DNA from: UBA1535 sp964371035
GTDB lineage: Bacteria; Bacillota; Clostridia; Tissierellales; Sedimentibacteraceae
Reading direction: 5' to 3'
Assembly (NCBI GenBank): GCA_964371035.1
Contig: CAYJLG010000036.1
Coordinates: forward strand, 1-25,139
Length of the DNA: 25,139 nucleotides
The notes beneath the pieces were generated by a model that saw only the letters and a program-made list of their open reading frames with translations, made no database searches and had not been told where the DNA came from. Positions 7,601 to 14,416 of the stretch are shown in pieces. The position numbers and the translations under genes were made by a program. Positions within the stretch are counted from its first letter, which is position 1, and each line of letters starts with the position of its first letter.

Positions 7601-7844
7601 TCTTACTAGAGACGTACACTTAGATGAAAAATCAAAAATACTTACTAAAGTTGCGCTTAATCTTTGTAATGAATTTAAAGAGATGGTATCAGTTGCGGAA
7701 GGCATAGAAAATGTTGAACAGTTTAATATTTTAAGAGAAATGAATTGTCAAAAGGGACAAGGATATTATTTTAGCAAGCCGATTAGCATTGATGATTTTG
7801 AAAAAAAATATTTTTCAAATGATACTAAATTATTTGACATTTAA
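4629..7844 (+). CDS. Multidomain c-di-GMP signalling protein (GGDEF-GAF-PAS-GAF-GGDEF-EAL)
   Basis: A 1071-residue cytoplasmic signalling protein with no membrane segment. Approximate order: GGDEF-like domain (1-170; HIDITEFKLFN and GYFYGDE intact, signature GADEF at 88-92); GAF (190-365); PAS (375-485) with the Cys cluster KPCAFCP (432-438); a second GAF (500-660); a second GGDEF-like domain with DTLTGVKNRHSYR but signature GRDEF (743-747) and a lost GH..GD helix; and a C-terminal EAL phosphodiesterase. The EAL domain keeps its catalytic set: EALIR (844-848), VNCSR, VEITET, DDFGSGYSNL (966-975), EIKID, AEGIEN and GQGYYFSKP. The simplest reading is an active c-di-GMP phosphodiesterase controlled by GAF/PAS inputs, with the first GGDEF possibly weakly active or GTP-binding. 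ATG 4629 follows AGGAGG by 8 bases; the ATG at 4602 has no such site. Confidence 0.88.
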   Translation: MKYSLNNANDNSSFDLLTNCYNKIHLEEVITNRLSNCLHSSALLHIDITEFKLFNERKGYFYGDEMLKQLSNRIKTWGLDTDIVGRIGADEFVLFTCEAENRHDFEARLDVLIKQLNDTYNIFGDNVKICVNVGVSMCHKNNLDYEKCMLLASKALAIAKLSPKGKWLFYDESYESKGYYEKLLQEKIKKSEKISGLNLDHELVSSVINLLHERSNDKEAINSALRYIGQKYKASRCFIIETFDGGDTYCFTHEWCRRNIESHLNTIGVMHNDLLINIFDNALDNGMHICENVDEYNFKDEFLDIFKNKRTISFLCSQIKKEDAVTFFIGVEDCEKTRNWSSLEINTLYFMAKIFYIIMQEKQLNEEVKSLSKHSQISAFIGDNTDNVILIVDPETYDILHMNKKSIEMHGNPSEAEWREKKCYELLHNFSKPCAFCPNHLLTENEFYEWKYFNPRFNRTYIHKDKFVSIDNKLVKLQVATDITILESLETELQSKFEVQSLLLDCIKMLHTQDVPDVSIEKILSIVCNYFEATRGGIIQSARNSSFVNNTHEWVDQHTKSKIHMLQNIPIDVIQPYFDKFGMEGAKYTPDVEESFNRDEKLKALFYNQGITSIMSAPIVNASNTFIGLLCVENPKKNLDKHWLLGSLSMFVSDFLEKSNLVDTLNRLSYYDTLTGVKNRHSYRKALKEIGESKLESLGVAYIDVSDLSGIIEEKGTRYADEIIKRMSFVLSEVFEDNIYHIGRDEFVVLEKNIEEAVFEGKISILKDAIFEEPELNASIGFTWNTDFESENNEEHGSYNTVRDSRNYTAMLSKNLDNEIKSNKFEVFLQPQFNLVTKKLEGAEALIRRFDASGNLQSPASFVPFYEKEGMMSKLDFYVFETMCKLLSDWEKRKIGSNVKISVNCSRTTIMEKDIVAKLSKLCSNYKVSKDKIIVEITETINQSDDKVFSYIVSSLKNSGFSVSLDDFGSGYSNLSSLKISDFDEIKIDMGLTRDVHLDEKSKILTKVALNLCNEFKEMVSVAEGIENVEQFNILREMNCQKGQGYYFSKPISIDDFEKKYFSNDTKLFDI

Positions 7845-7914
7845 TATAGTAATTGAAGAAAATGTTTTGTGAGCTTGAAATTACTGAGTAGTGTTAAGGG
7901 ATAATCTCAACGCT

Positions 7915-7954
7915 AAAAAAAGACTTCATCAAGCTATTGACGAGGTCTTTTTTT
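7915..7954. terminator. Bidirectional rho-independent terminator
   Basis: AAAAAAAGACTTC pairs with GAGGTCTTTTTTT (one G-U pair) around a 14-base loop. It lies between the convergent c-di-GMP gene and MazG-like gene, with A and T runs that serve both directions. Confidence 0.88.
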
Positions 7955-7959
7955 GAATT

Positions 7960-8349
7960 TTATAATAAACTATATACTCCAAGAGTTTTAATGTAATTTT
8001 GTTTTTTTTCTATGACATCTCCTAAATCTAGCTCTAATGCTTCACAGAGCGAAGCTAAATAATAGAGCAGATCACCCATCTCTTCTTCAGTTTTTTCCTT
8101 GCATTTTTCACACAAAGAGCCGTGCAAGTGTGTTTTTAGATTTTCTTTGTTTTCCTCTATACTTTTGTTACTATCAAATATTTGTTTTTCTGCACTTATC
8201 TTAACGCATCCGCAGTGAGTCACAGATTTAAAAACTGCTCTATCAAGACGTGCAGTTTGTTCGCTCAGCTTTGTGGTTATATCTAATATGCTTTTATTTA
8301 TAAATTGTGCATCTGAAACCCAATTTTGAAAACTAGAACCTTGATTCAT
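7960..8349 (-). CDS. MazG-like nucleotide pyrophosphohydrolase-fold protein with two Cys pairs
   Basis: A 129-residue all-helical protein. The core TEEEMGDLLYYLASLCEALELDL (within 86-109) carries the acidic EExxxD pattern of the MazG/all-alpha NTP pyrophosphatase superfamily, which binds Mg2+ and hydrolyses (d)NTPs. Four cysteines in two pairs (CGC at 46-48; LCEKC, Cys80 and 83) suggest a structural zinc site, and HLHG (74-77) precedes the second pair. Small clostridial proteins of this build are annotated only as MazG-like, so the substrate is unknown. The ATG at 8349 is preferred: AGAGGAGAG lies 5-6 bases before it and falls inside the longer TTG-initiated reading frame that opens at 8367. 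It is divergent from birA. Confidence 0.68.
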   Translation of the reverse strand: MNQGSSFQNWVSDAQFINKSILDITTKLSEQTARLDRAVFKSVTHCGCVKISAEKQIFDSNKSIEENKENLKTHLHGSLCEKCKEKTEEEMGDLLYYLASLCEALELDLGDVIEKKQNYIKTLGVYSLL

Positions 8350-8478
8350 AACATCTCTCCTCTGCAAAAAAATTATAAAAATTACAAAACACTTATATTA
8401 ATTATACTAATTTTACTACTCATATGTCAAACATATTTTATAATCTTAACAAATCAGCTTTGAAATTTACAAAAATTA

Positions 8479-8507
8479 TTGACTTTTTAGCACTTTTAAT
8501 GTATATT
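8479..8507 (+). promoter_or_regulatory. Sigma-A promoter of birA
   Basis: TTGACT (8479-8484), 17 bp, TATATT (8502-8507). The start near 8514 leaves only a few bases before the GGAGG (8517-8521), which confirms the ATG at 8529 as the birA start rather than the frame opening at 8424. Confidence 0.8.
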
Positions 8508-8528
8508 TCTAAGAGCGGAGGTACACTC

Positions 8529-9503
8529 ATGAAAGAGAAGATAATTGCGCTATTAAAAGAAAATTCAAAAGATTTTTTATCAGGCGAAGAAATAAGTAAA
8601 AAATTGAATGTTACAAGGGCTGCCGTTTGGAAGCATATCAATGAACTTAAAAACAACGGATATGACATTGAATCAAAGTCGAACAAAGGCTATAAATTGA
8701 TATCTTCACCTGATATTCTAAAATACGAAGAAATAAAAAAATATATTAAAACTAAATATATAGGTTCAAATATTATTCATTATGATGAGATAGATTCAAC
8801 TAATAATCAAGCTAAAAAATTAGCAGATGATCTTAAAGGCGAAGGACACGTAGTGGTTGCAGAAAGCCAATCTCAAGGTCGAGGCAGATTAGGTAGACAA
8901 TGGATGTCATCAAACAATTCAGGAATATGGATGAGTATTATCTTAAGACCCAAAATTGATATTTATGATGTTGCCAAGATAACTCAAGTGGCCGCTGCTT
9001 CTGTACAAAGTGCGCTATTTGAAATAGGTATAAAAGCATTGATTAAATGGCCTAATGATATAATGATAAATGGGAAAAAAGTATGTGGCATACTTACAGA
9101 AATGAGTTCTGAATTAAATGCAGTTAATTATGTCGTAGTAGGCATAGGCATAAATGTAAACAGCGAACTACAACAATTTTCTAAAGAGTTACAATCGATT
9201 GCTACATCTTTGAAAATAGAGTCGGGAAGAAGCGTAGATAGGCGAGAATTGATTGCCTTAATTTTTAATAATTTTGAAAAATTTTATGATGAGTTTTGCT
9301 CAGATAATTTTGAGGCGTCACTAAGAATTTGCAAAGAAAATTCATATGTAATAGGCAGGAATGTAGATATTATTAAGGCTGAAAAAGTATTTTCTGCAAA
9401 AGTTTTAGATTTGACTCAAGAAGGTGCGTTAATCGTACAATATGATAACGGATATACTGAAGAATTGATTTCTGGGGAAATATCTGTTAAATTGAGTAAT
9501 TAA
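8529..9503 (+). CDS. birA: Bifunctional biotin-[acetyl-CoA-carboxylase] ligase / biotin operon repressor
   Basis: A 324-residue BirA. Residues 1-60 are a winged helix-turn-helix (LSGEEISKKLNVTRAAVWKH, then NKGYKL), so this is the repressor-type ligase. The catalytic domain carries EIDSTN (87-92), the biotinyl-AMP loop GRGRLGRQW (117-125), KWPNDIMINGKKVCGIL with the ligase lysine (about 163-179), and VVVGIGINVN. A C-terminal SH3-like domain (about 275-324) completes the fold. It activates biotin with ATP and transfers it to biotin carboxyl carrier proteins, and represses biotin genes when charged. The start follows GGAGG by 7 bases and is supported by the promoter. It is transcribed alone, followed by the crotonase gene with its own promoter. 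No biotin synthesis gene or obvious BirA operator is visible nearby. Confidence 0.95.
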   Translation: MKEKIIALLKENSKDFLSGEEISKKLNVTRAAVWKHINELKNNGYDIESKSNKGYKLISSPDILKYEEIKKYIKTKYIGSNIIHYDEIDSTNNQAKKLADDLKGEGHVVVAESQSQGRGRLGRQWMSSNNSGIWMSIILRPKIDIYDVAKITQVAAASVQSALFEIGIKALIKWPNDIMINGKKVCGILTEMSSELNAVNYVVVGIGINVNSELQQFSKELQSIATSLKIESGRSVDRRELIALIFNNFEKFYDEFCSDNFEASLRICKENSYVIGRNVDIIKAEKVFSAKVLDLTQEGALIVQYDNGYTEELISGEISVKLSN

Positions 9504-9513
9504 TTAAATGTAG

Positions 9514-9542
9514 TTGAAAAAAATTTGCTAATATAGTATAAT
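9514..9542 (+). promoter_or_regulatory. Sigma-A promoter of the crotonase gene
   Basis: TTGAAA (9514-9519), 17 bp, TATAAT (9537-9542). The start near 9549 gives a leader of about 27 bases containing AAGGTGG (9561-9567). Confidence 0.8.
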
Positions 9543-9575
9543 TTAAAGAAAATATTGTCAAAGGTGGAAGTTAAA

Positions 9576-10358
9576 ATGAATAAATTTGATTTTGTTAAAT
9601 TTGAAAAAAAGAATAATATTGCTTATGTAACAATAAATAGACCAGAAGCTTTAAATGCTCTTAACCAAAAAGTTTTGGAAGAATTAAAAGAAATTTTTGA
9701 TATTATGTCTAATGATGAAGAAATAAAAGCTGTAATACTAACTGGCGAAGGTAGATCATTTGTTGCGGGCGCCGACATCGCACAGATGAAAGACCAAACT
9801 ATGCTAGAAGGTAGAAACTTTATTGTTTTTGGCCAATCGGTGATGGATACAATTGATAATTTTAGAAAACCAGTTGTAGCTGCAGTTAATGGGTTTGCAC
9901 TTGGCGGTGGATGTGAACTTGCAATGGCTTGTGACATTAGAGTGGCGTCTAGTAAAGCAAAATTTGGACAACCAGAAGTTGGCTTAGGCATAATTCCAGG
10001 TTTCGGTGGAACACAGAGATTAACAAGACTTGTAGGCAAGGGTATGTCAAAGTATTTGACTTTTACAGGTGAAATTATTAATGCTGATGAATCTTTGAGA
10101 ATAGGATTAGTAGAAAAAGTAGTTGAACCTGAAAAACTTATAGAAGAATGTGAAATTATAGTTTCAAAAATTATTTCTAATGCACCAATTTCGATTGAAA
10201 TGTCTAAATTAGCAATTAATGTAGGCGCTGAAATAGATTTAGCTGCAGCATTAAAATACGAGGCAGAATTATTTGCGACTTGTTTTGGTACTGATGATAA
10301 AATTGAAGGTATGTCAGCGTTTTTAGAGAAAAGAGATGCAAAATTTACAAATAAATAG
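9576..10358 (+). CDS. crt: Enoyl-CoA hydratase / crotonase (3-hydroxybutyryl-CoA dehydratase type)
   Basis: A 260-residue crotonase-superfamily protein of normal length. It has the N-terminal INRPEALNALN, the first oxyanion-hole segment RSFVAGADIAQM, the second oxyanion and catalytic segment FALGGGCELAMACDIRVAS, and KFGQPEVGLGIIPGFGGTQRL. Both catalytic glutamates are present (in GGGCEL and QPEVGLG). It reversibly hydrates crotonyl-CoA or other short enoyl-CoAs, in butyrate metabolism or short-chain acyl-CoA oxidation. The ATG at 9576 has AAGGTGG 8 bases upstream; the frame also opens at a TTG (9555), which lies before that site. Unlike many clostridial crt genes it is not beside bcd, etfAB or hbd, but is a monocistron between birA and the NusG_II operon, so the exact pathway cannot be told from context. 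Confidence 0.88.
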   Translation: MNKFDFVKFEKKNNIAYVTINRPEALNALNQKVLEELKEIFDIMSNDEEIKAVILTGEGRSFVAGADIAQMKDQTMLEGRNFIVFGQSVMDTIDNFRKPVVAAVNGFALGGGCELAMACDIRVASSKAKFGQPEVGLGIIPGFGGTQRLTRLVGKGMSKYLTFTGEIINADESLRIGLVEKVVEPEKLIEECEIIVSKIISNAPISIEMSKLAINVGAEIDLAAALKYEAELFATCFGTDDKIEGMSAFLEKRDAKFTNK

Positions 10359-10371
10359 CAAATAAACACTG

Positions 10372-10414
10372 ACCGCAAAGATTATATACTTAGCTTTGCG
10401 GTTATGGTTTTTTT
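10372..10414 (+). terminator. Rho-independent terminator after crt
   Basis: ACCGCAAAG (10372-10380) pairs perfectly with CTTTGCGGT (10394-10402), followed by TATGG and seven T residues (10408-10414). Confidence 0.85.
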
Positions 10415-10458
10415 ATGTAAGATGTGATTGGGGTTGAAAATATTTTTGGTAGGTTTTT

Positions 10459-10860
10459 ATGAAAATTGTAAATAAAAGAGATTATTATATTATATTGATA
10501 ATAATAATTATTGCAGCTTTGTTGGCTTTGTTTTTTAACTATGAGGATGAATACGACAAAAAAATTGCACATATTTATTATAAATCGGAAATGGTATCAG
10601 AGATAACTCTACATGAAGGTAGTGAGAGAATTGTAGATTTTATTCGCAACCCAAATATAAGCTTTAAATTACACACTGATGGTTCAATAAGTTTTGATAA
10701 ATCTGATTGCCCTGATCAAGTATGTGTTAATACAGGGCGCTTAAAAAACCATGGAGCTACTGCGGCGTGCATTCCAAATGAAATCATAATCAAAATTAAA
10801 GGGATACAAGACGAAGACGACGAATCTCCTGACATGATAGTGGGTTTTGCTGAAAAATAG
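10459..10860 (+). CDS. Membrane-anchored NusG domain II protein
   Basis: A 133-residue protein with one N-terminal membrane segment (about 8-26, IILIIIIIAALLALFF) followed by an extracytoplasmic NusG_II domain. The hallmark DCPDQVCVNTGRLKNHGATA followed by ACIPNEIIIKI is intact, with three Cys (two in DCPDQVC, one in ACIPNE). In Firmicutes this type is typically encoded just before a Gx transporter, as here; the biochemical role is unknown. The ribosome binding site is weak (GGTAGG, about 6 bases before the ATG). It is the first gene of a close-packed operon running to tsaD. No clear promoter is seen between the crt terminator and this gene. Confidence 0.85.
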   Translation: MKIVNKRDYYIILIIIIIAALLALFFNYEDEYDKKIAHIYYKSEMVSEITLHEGSERIVDFIRNPNISFKLHTDGSISFDKSDCPDQVCVNTGRLKNHGATAACIPNEIIIKIKGIQDEDDESPDMIVGFAEK

Positions 10861-10893
10861 AAAAATGGAAACATTATTTTAATGGAGGACAGA

Positions 10894-11409
10894 GTGAATA
10901 ATATCAATGTTAAAACTAAAAACCTCACAGTTACAGCAATCTTATTTGCTATTGCATTAGTTCTATCTGTAGTAGAAAACATGCTACCACAGCTTGCAAT
11001 ACCTGTCCCAGGGGTGAAATTAGGGCTTTCAAATATTGTTGTCATGTATTGTTTGTTTTTAACGGATTCAATGAAGGCTATGACAATAGTAATTTTAAAA
11101 GCACTTTTCGTCGTGATGACCAGAGGTGTAGTTGCAGGGATTTTGAGTGGAAGCGGTGGATTTTTGTCTGTTTTAATTATGCTTGTATTAATGCATATTT
11201 TTAAAGATAAAGTTTCATATTTGATAATAAGTATTTTTGGTGCGATTTTTCATAATATCGGCCAATTTATAGCAATTTCATTTATATATGAAGGGCTGAA
11301 TTTATGGTATTACTTACCTATATTATTGATTTTTGGAATTATTGCGGGGATATTAACATCTATTTTGTTGAATGCTATACTTCCTAAAATTAAGAATATT
11401 ATAATTTAA
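10894..11409 (+). CDS. Gx transporter family membrane protein (heptaprenyl-diphosphate-synthase component I-like)
   Basis: A 171-residue hydrophobic protein with about five membrane segments. It begins with LTVTAILFAIALVLSVVENM, has the family-typical PGVKLGLSNIVVMYCLFL, a Gly-rich GVVAGILSGSGGFLS, and AIFHNIGQFIAISFI. It belongs to the Gx transporter family (once labelled heptaprenyl diphosphate synthase subunit I), an S-component-like group whose substrate is not established. I prefer GTG at 10894 because GGAGG at 10884-10888 has good spacing to it; the ATG at 10882 overlaps that site and lacks its own. It lies 33 bases after the NusG_II gene, an arrangement conserved in clostridia. Confidence 0.8.
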   Translation: MNNINVKTKNLTVTAILFAIALVLSVVENMLPQLAIPVPGVKLGLSNIVVMYCLFLTDSMKAMTIVILKALFVVMTRGVVAGILSGSGGFLSVLIMLVLMHIFKDKVSYLIISIFGAIFHNIGQFIAISFIYEGLNLWYYLPILLIFGIIAGILTSILLNAILPKIKNIII

Positions 11410-11443
11410 TATAAACAAATTTTAAAGTACTTGGGAGTTTTTT

Positions 11444-12793
11444 ATGATGGGTAAATTTAAACATATATTTTTTACTGGAATAGGTGGCATAAGTATGAGT
11501 GGGTTAGCTGAACTTATGCTACATAATAATATAAGAGTTTCAGGCTCTGATTCGTCTGAATCCATGCTTGTTACAAAGTTGAGAAAAGATGGTGCGAAAA
11601 TCTACATTGGCCATGCAGGTGAAAATGTAGATGAAACTGTAGATGTATTAGTTTATACTTCTGCAGTAAAAGATGATAATGATGAGTTATTAAGAGCAAA
11701 AGAACTAGGAATAAAAATTAAATCAAGAGCTGAATTCTTAGGTGAAATAATGAAAGAACATGATAGTTCTATTGCAGTAGCAGGAACGCATGGCAAAACT
11801 ACAACTACAGGTATGCTGAGTTCAATACTGGTCAACTCAGAATTAGATCCAACTATATTTTTAGGCGGAGAACTAGATATCATCGATGGCAATATTCGAA
11901 TTGGCAAAAATAAATTACTTTTGACTGAAGCATGCGAATATAAAAGAAATTTCTTAAGTTTTTGTCCTACTATAGCAATAGTATTAAATATAGACGAAGA
12001 TCATTTGGATTATTATAAAGATCTAAAAGAGATCGAAAGTGCATTTTCAGATTTTGGAAATATTTTGCCAGAAAATGGACTTTTAGTAGTTAATGTTAAG
12101 AATAAAGATCAATTTGTTAATGCTAAATGCAAAGTTATTGATTTTGGAATAAATGAAAAATCCGATATTAGAGCGTTAAATTTGAAATATACACCAAATC
12201 CAATTTTTGATGTTGAATTCAAAGGTGAAAATCTAGGTAACTTTGAATTATCTGTTTTTGGAGAACACAACGTATTAAATGCACTATCTTCAATCGCCGT
12301 GGCAATTGAATTAGGCATAGAATTGCAAGTTATTAAAAATGGGCTTAAATCTTTTAAAGGAACTAAGAGAAGATATGAATTTAAAGGTAAATTTGATGGT
12401 GTTACAGTGATTGATGATTACGCACATCATCCTACAGAAATAGAGGCAACTTTGAAGACCGCGAGAGAAATAACTGAAGGTAAAGTTGTGACTGTTTTTC
12501 AACCACATACATTTACAAGAACAAAATCTTTACTACAAGAATTTGCACAATCGTTTCAATATACAGATGAAATAATAATCACAGACATATATGCCGCAAG
12601 AGAACTCGACAATGGTGAAATACATTCTAAAGATTTAGTTGAAGCGACTAGAAGATTTAATGACAAGGTCTTGTATGCTGAAAATTTAATAGAAGCGGCA
12701 AGATTAGCGAGAGAATTAGCGAGAAAAAATGATATTGTTTTAACGATGGGAGCAGGAAATATTGATGAGGTTGCAAAACTTTTACTGTCGTAA
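11444..12793 (+). CDS. murC: UDP-N-acetylmuramate--L-alanine ligase
   Basis: A 449-residue MurC of standard length. It shows the N-terminal Rossmann motif GIGGISMSGLAEL (12-24), the ATP-binding GTHGKTTTT (114-122) of Mur ligases, NIDEDHLDYY, the central-domain FGEHNVLNA, and the C-terminal VIDDYAHHPTEI and TVFQPHTFTR. It adds L-alanine to UDP-MurNAc with ATP in the cytoplasm, the first peptide-forming step of peptidoglycan synthesis. GGGAG lies 6 bases before the ATG at 11444. It follows the Gx transporter by 34 bases and precedes tsaE by 35 bases. Its position outside a division/cell-wall cluster is common in clostridia. Confidence 0.96.
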   Translation: MMGKFKHIFFTGIGGISMSGLAELMLHNNIRVSGSDSSESMLVTKLRKDGAKIYIGHAGENVDETVDVLVYTSAVKDDNDELLRAKELGIKIKSRAEFLGEIMKEHDSSIAVAGTHGKTTTTGMLSSILVNSELDPTIFLGGELDIIDGNIRIGKNKLLLTEACEYKRNFLSFCPTIAIVLNIDEDHLDYYKDLKEIESAFSDFGNILPENGLLVVNVKNKDQFVNAKCKVIDFGINEKSDIRALNLKYTPNPIFDVEFKGENLGNFELSVFGEHNVLNALSSIAVAIELGIELQVIKNGLKSFKGTKRRYEFKGKFDGVTVIDDYAHHPTEIEATLKTAREITEGKVVTVFQPHTFTRTKSLLQEFAQSFQYTDEIIITDIYAARELDNGEIHSKDLVEATRRFNDKVLYAENLIEAARLARELARKNDIVLTMGAGNIDEVAKLLLS

Positions 12794-12828
12794 ATGAAGT
12801 TATTACAGTAATTTAATTAGAGGTAAGT

Positions 12829-13302
12829 ATGATTTTAAATGTAAAAAATTTAGAACAGATGGATTATATAGGTAAAAAAATTGGAGAAATAGTAGACGAA
12901 GGAACTATTATATGTTTAGAAGGAGATTTAGGAGCTGGCAAAACTACTCTAACTCAATCTATAGCAAGAGGGATGTTAATTGATGAATATGTTACAAGCC
13001 CTACGTTTACTGTTATAAAAGAATATAAAGGAAGATTAAATCTTTATCATATGGATGCCTATAGGTTATCGTCTGAAGATGAAATGTATGATTTAGGGTT
13101 TGAAGAATATATAAATTCAAAAGGTGTATGTGTTATTGAATGGGCTTCTAGAATTGAAAATATTATACCTGAAGAGGCGCTAAAGATTAAGATAACGCAA
13201 GACTATTCTACTAATGAGAGACAACTACATTTTTCAGGAAAATCAGGAAAAATTTTATGTTTGAAAGAAGGATTGGAACATTATGAAAATACTGGGCATT
13301 GA
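12829..13302 (+). CDS. tsaE: tRNA t6A biosynthesis ATPase TsaE
   Basis: A 157-residue P-loop ATPase. Walker A is EGDLGAGKTTLTQ (31-43), followed by VTSPTFTVIKEY, LYHMDAYRL and the late CVIEWASRI with the conserved tryptophan. TsaE works with TsaB and TsaD to transfer threonylcarbamoyl from TC-AMP to A37 of ANN-decoding tRNAs; its ATP hydrolysis is needed for turnover. The start follows AGAGGT by about 5 bases. Its 3' end overlaps tsaB by 20 bases, implying translational coupling. The partner TsaC/YwlC, which makes TC-AMP, is not in the window. Confidence 0.95.
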   Translation: MILNVKNLEQMDYIGKKIGEIVDEGTIICLEGDLGAGKTTLTQSIARGMLIDEYVTSPTFTVIKEYKGRLNLYHMDAYRLSSEDEMYDLGFEEYINSKGVCVIEWASRIENIIPEEALKIKITQDYSTNERQLHFSGKSGKILCLKEGLEHYENTGH

Positions 13303-13975
13303 ATCAACTGGAAAAACCGCTTCTTGCGCGATATCTGAAAATGATATGTTGATTTGTGAATTTTCGATTAATAAAGACAAGACACATTCTGAAAAATTGA
13401 TGCCGCTTATCGTGAAAACACTCGAAGAAAGCGATGTAGAACTAAAAGATATAAACGCGATTGCCATATCTAAAGGACCAGGTTCATATACAGGTGTCAG
13501 AATTGGCGCATCGATAGCTAAAGGACTTGCACAGGCGTTCAATTTACCAATACTTTCAATTCCTACAATGAAAGCTTTAGCGGCAAATATTTTTGATGAA
13601 TCGAGATTGATAGTTCCTATTGTGGACGGAAAATCTAAAAGGATATATACAGGGATTTACAAGTGGGAAAATGGAAATTTGATTTCAATCAAGCGACAAT
13701 TTGCATCAGATTTAGATGATTTGTTAGCTGAGTTGCTTAAATTAGAACAAAAAATAGTGTTTAACGGAGATGGATCTGTTGCATATAGAAAAGATATAGC
13801 AAATGTTCTTGAAAATAACGCTTGTTTTGCTCCTATGAACTACAACTTGTTGAAAGCATCTTCTTTAAATTTTTTAGGTTATGAAATGTTAAAAAAAGGT
13901 GAGATAACAGATTGTTATGATTTTAAACCTGAATATTTAAGAGCTTCTCAAGCAGAAAGGATGCGTGAAAAATAG
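13283..13975 (+). CDS. tsaB: tRNA t6A biosynthesis scaffold protein TsaB
   Basis: A 230-residue ASKHA-fold protein. The N-terminus is MKILGIESTGKTASCA, followed by HSEKLMPLI and the diagnostic GPGSYTGVRIG (65-75). As in other TsaB proteins the metal-binding histidines of TsaD are absent, so it acts as the TsaD partner in the t6A complex rather than as the catalyst. It starts inside the end of tsaE, with GAAGGA about 11 bases before its ATG, and its stop codon shares one base with the rimI start. Confidence 0.95.
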   Translation: MKILGIESTGKTASCAISENDMLICEFSINKDKTHSEKLMPLIVKTLEESDVELKDINAIAISKGPGSYTGVRIGASIAKGLAQAFNLPILSIPTMKALAANIFDESRLIVPIVDGKSKRIYTGIYKWENGNLISIKRQFASDLDDLLAELLKLEQKIVFNGDGSVAYRKDIANVLENNACFAPMNYNLLKASSLNFLGYEMLKKGEITDCYDFKPEYLRASQAERMREK

Positions 13976-14412
13976 TGACAGTTTCTGTTAGACGAATGAC
14001 GATAGAAGACATAGATCGTATTTTAGAGATTGAAGCTATGTGTTTTGATAGCCCATGGCCTCGAGTTGCGTTTGAAAATGATTTGGAAAATAAAGATGCT
14101 ATATATCTTTGTATACTTTTTAATAAGAAGATTATAGGATATGCAGGTTTAACAAAGATATTTGACGAAGGACATATCTCGAATGTAGCTATTTCACCTA
14201 TGTTTAGAGGATGTGGACATTCTAAAATTCTATTAAATAATCTGATTGAAATAAGTGAAAATAACGGTATCGAGAAATTTACATTGGAAGTAAGAGTATC
14301 AAATATGGTTGCAATAAAATTATACGAAAGTTTAGGTTTTGTAAATGTTGGAAATAGACCAAATTATTATTTTAATCCGACAGAAGATGCAGCTATCATG
14401 TGGAGGTATTAA
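13975..14412 (+). CDS. rimI: [Ribosomal protein bS18]-alanine N-acetyltransferase
   Basis: A 145-residue GNAT protein. It shows MCFDSPWPRVAFENDL, the acetyl-CoA binding region VAISPMFRGCGHSKILLNNL (71-90), and the C-terminal EVRVSNMVAIKLYESLGF followed by YYFNPTEDAAIMW, all typical of RimI. It acetylates the N-terminal alanine of ribosomal protein S18 in model organisms. It starts with GTG at 13975, overlapping the tsaB TAG by one base. The tsaE-tsaB-rimI-tsaD set is conserved in Firmicutes; here one gene is inserted before tsaD. Confidence 0.92.
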   Translation: MTVSVRRMTIEDIDRILEIEAMCFDSPWPRVAFENDLENKDAIYLCILFNKKIIGYAGLTKIFDEGHISNVAISPMFRGCGHSKILLNNLIEISENNGIEKFTLEVRVSNMVAIKLYESLGFVNVGNRPNYYFNPTEDAAIMWRY

Positions 14413-14416
14413 TAAC

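Noticed and set aside
9623..10378. 251-codon open frame antisense to crt.
   Set aside because: It is a shadow of the crotonase gene; its low-complexity Ser/Ile/Pro composition follows from the opposite strand's codon bias.
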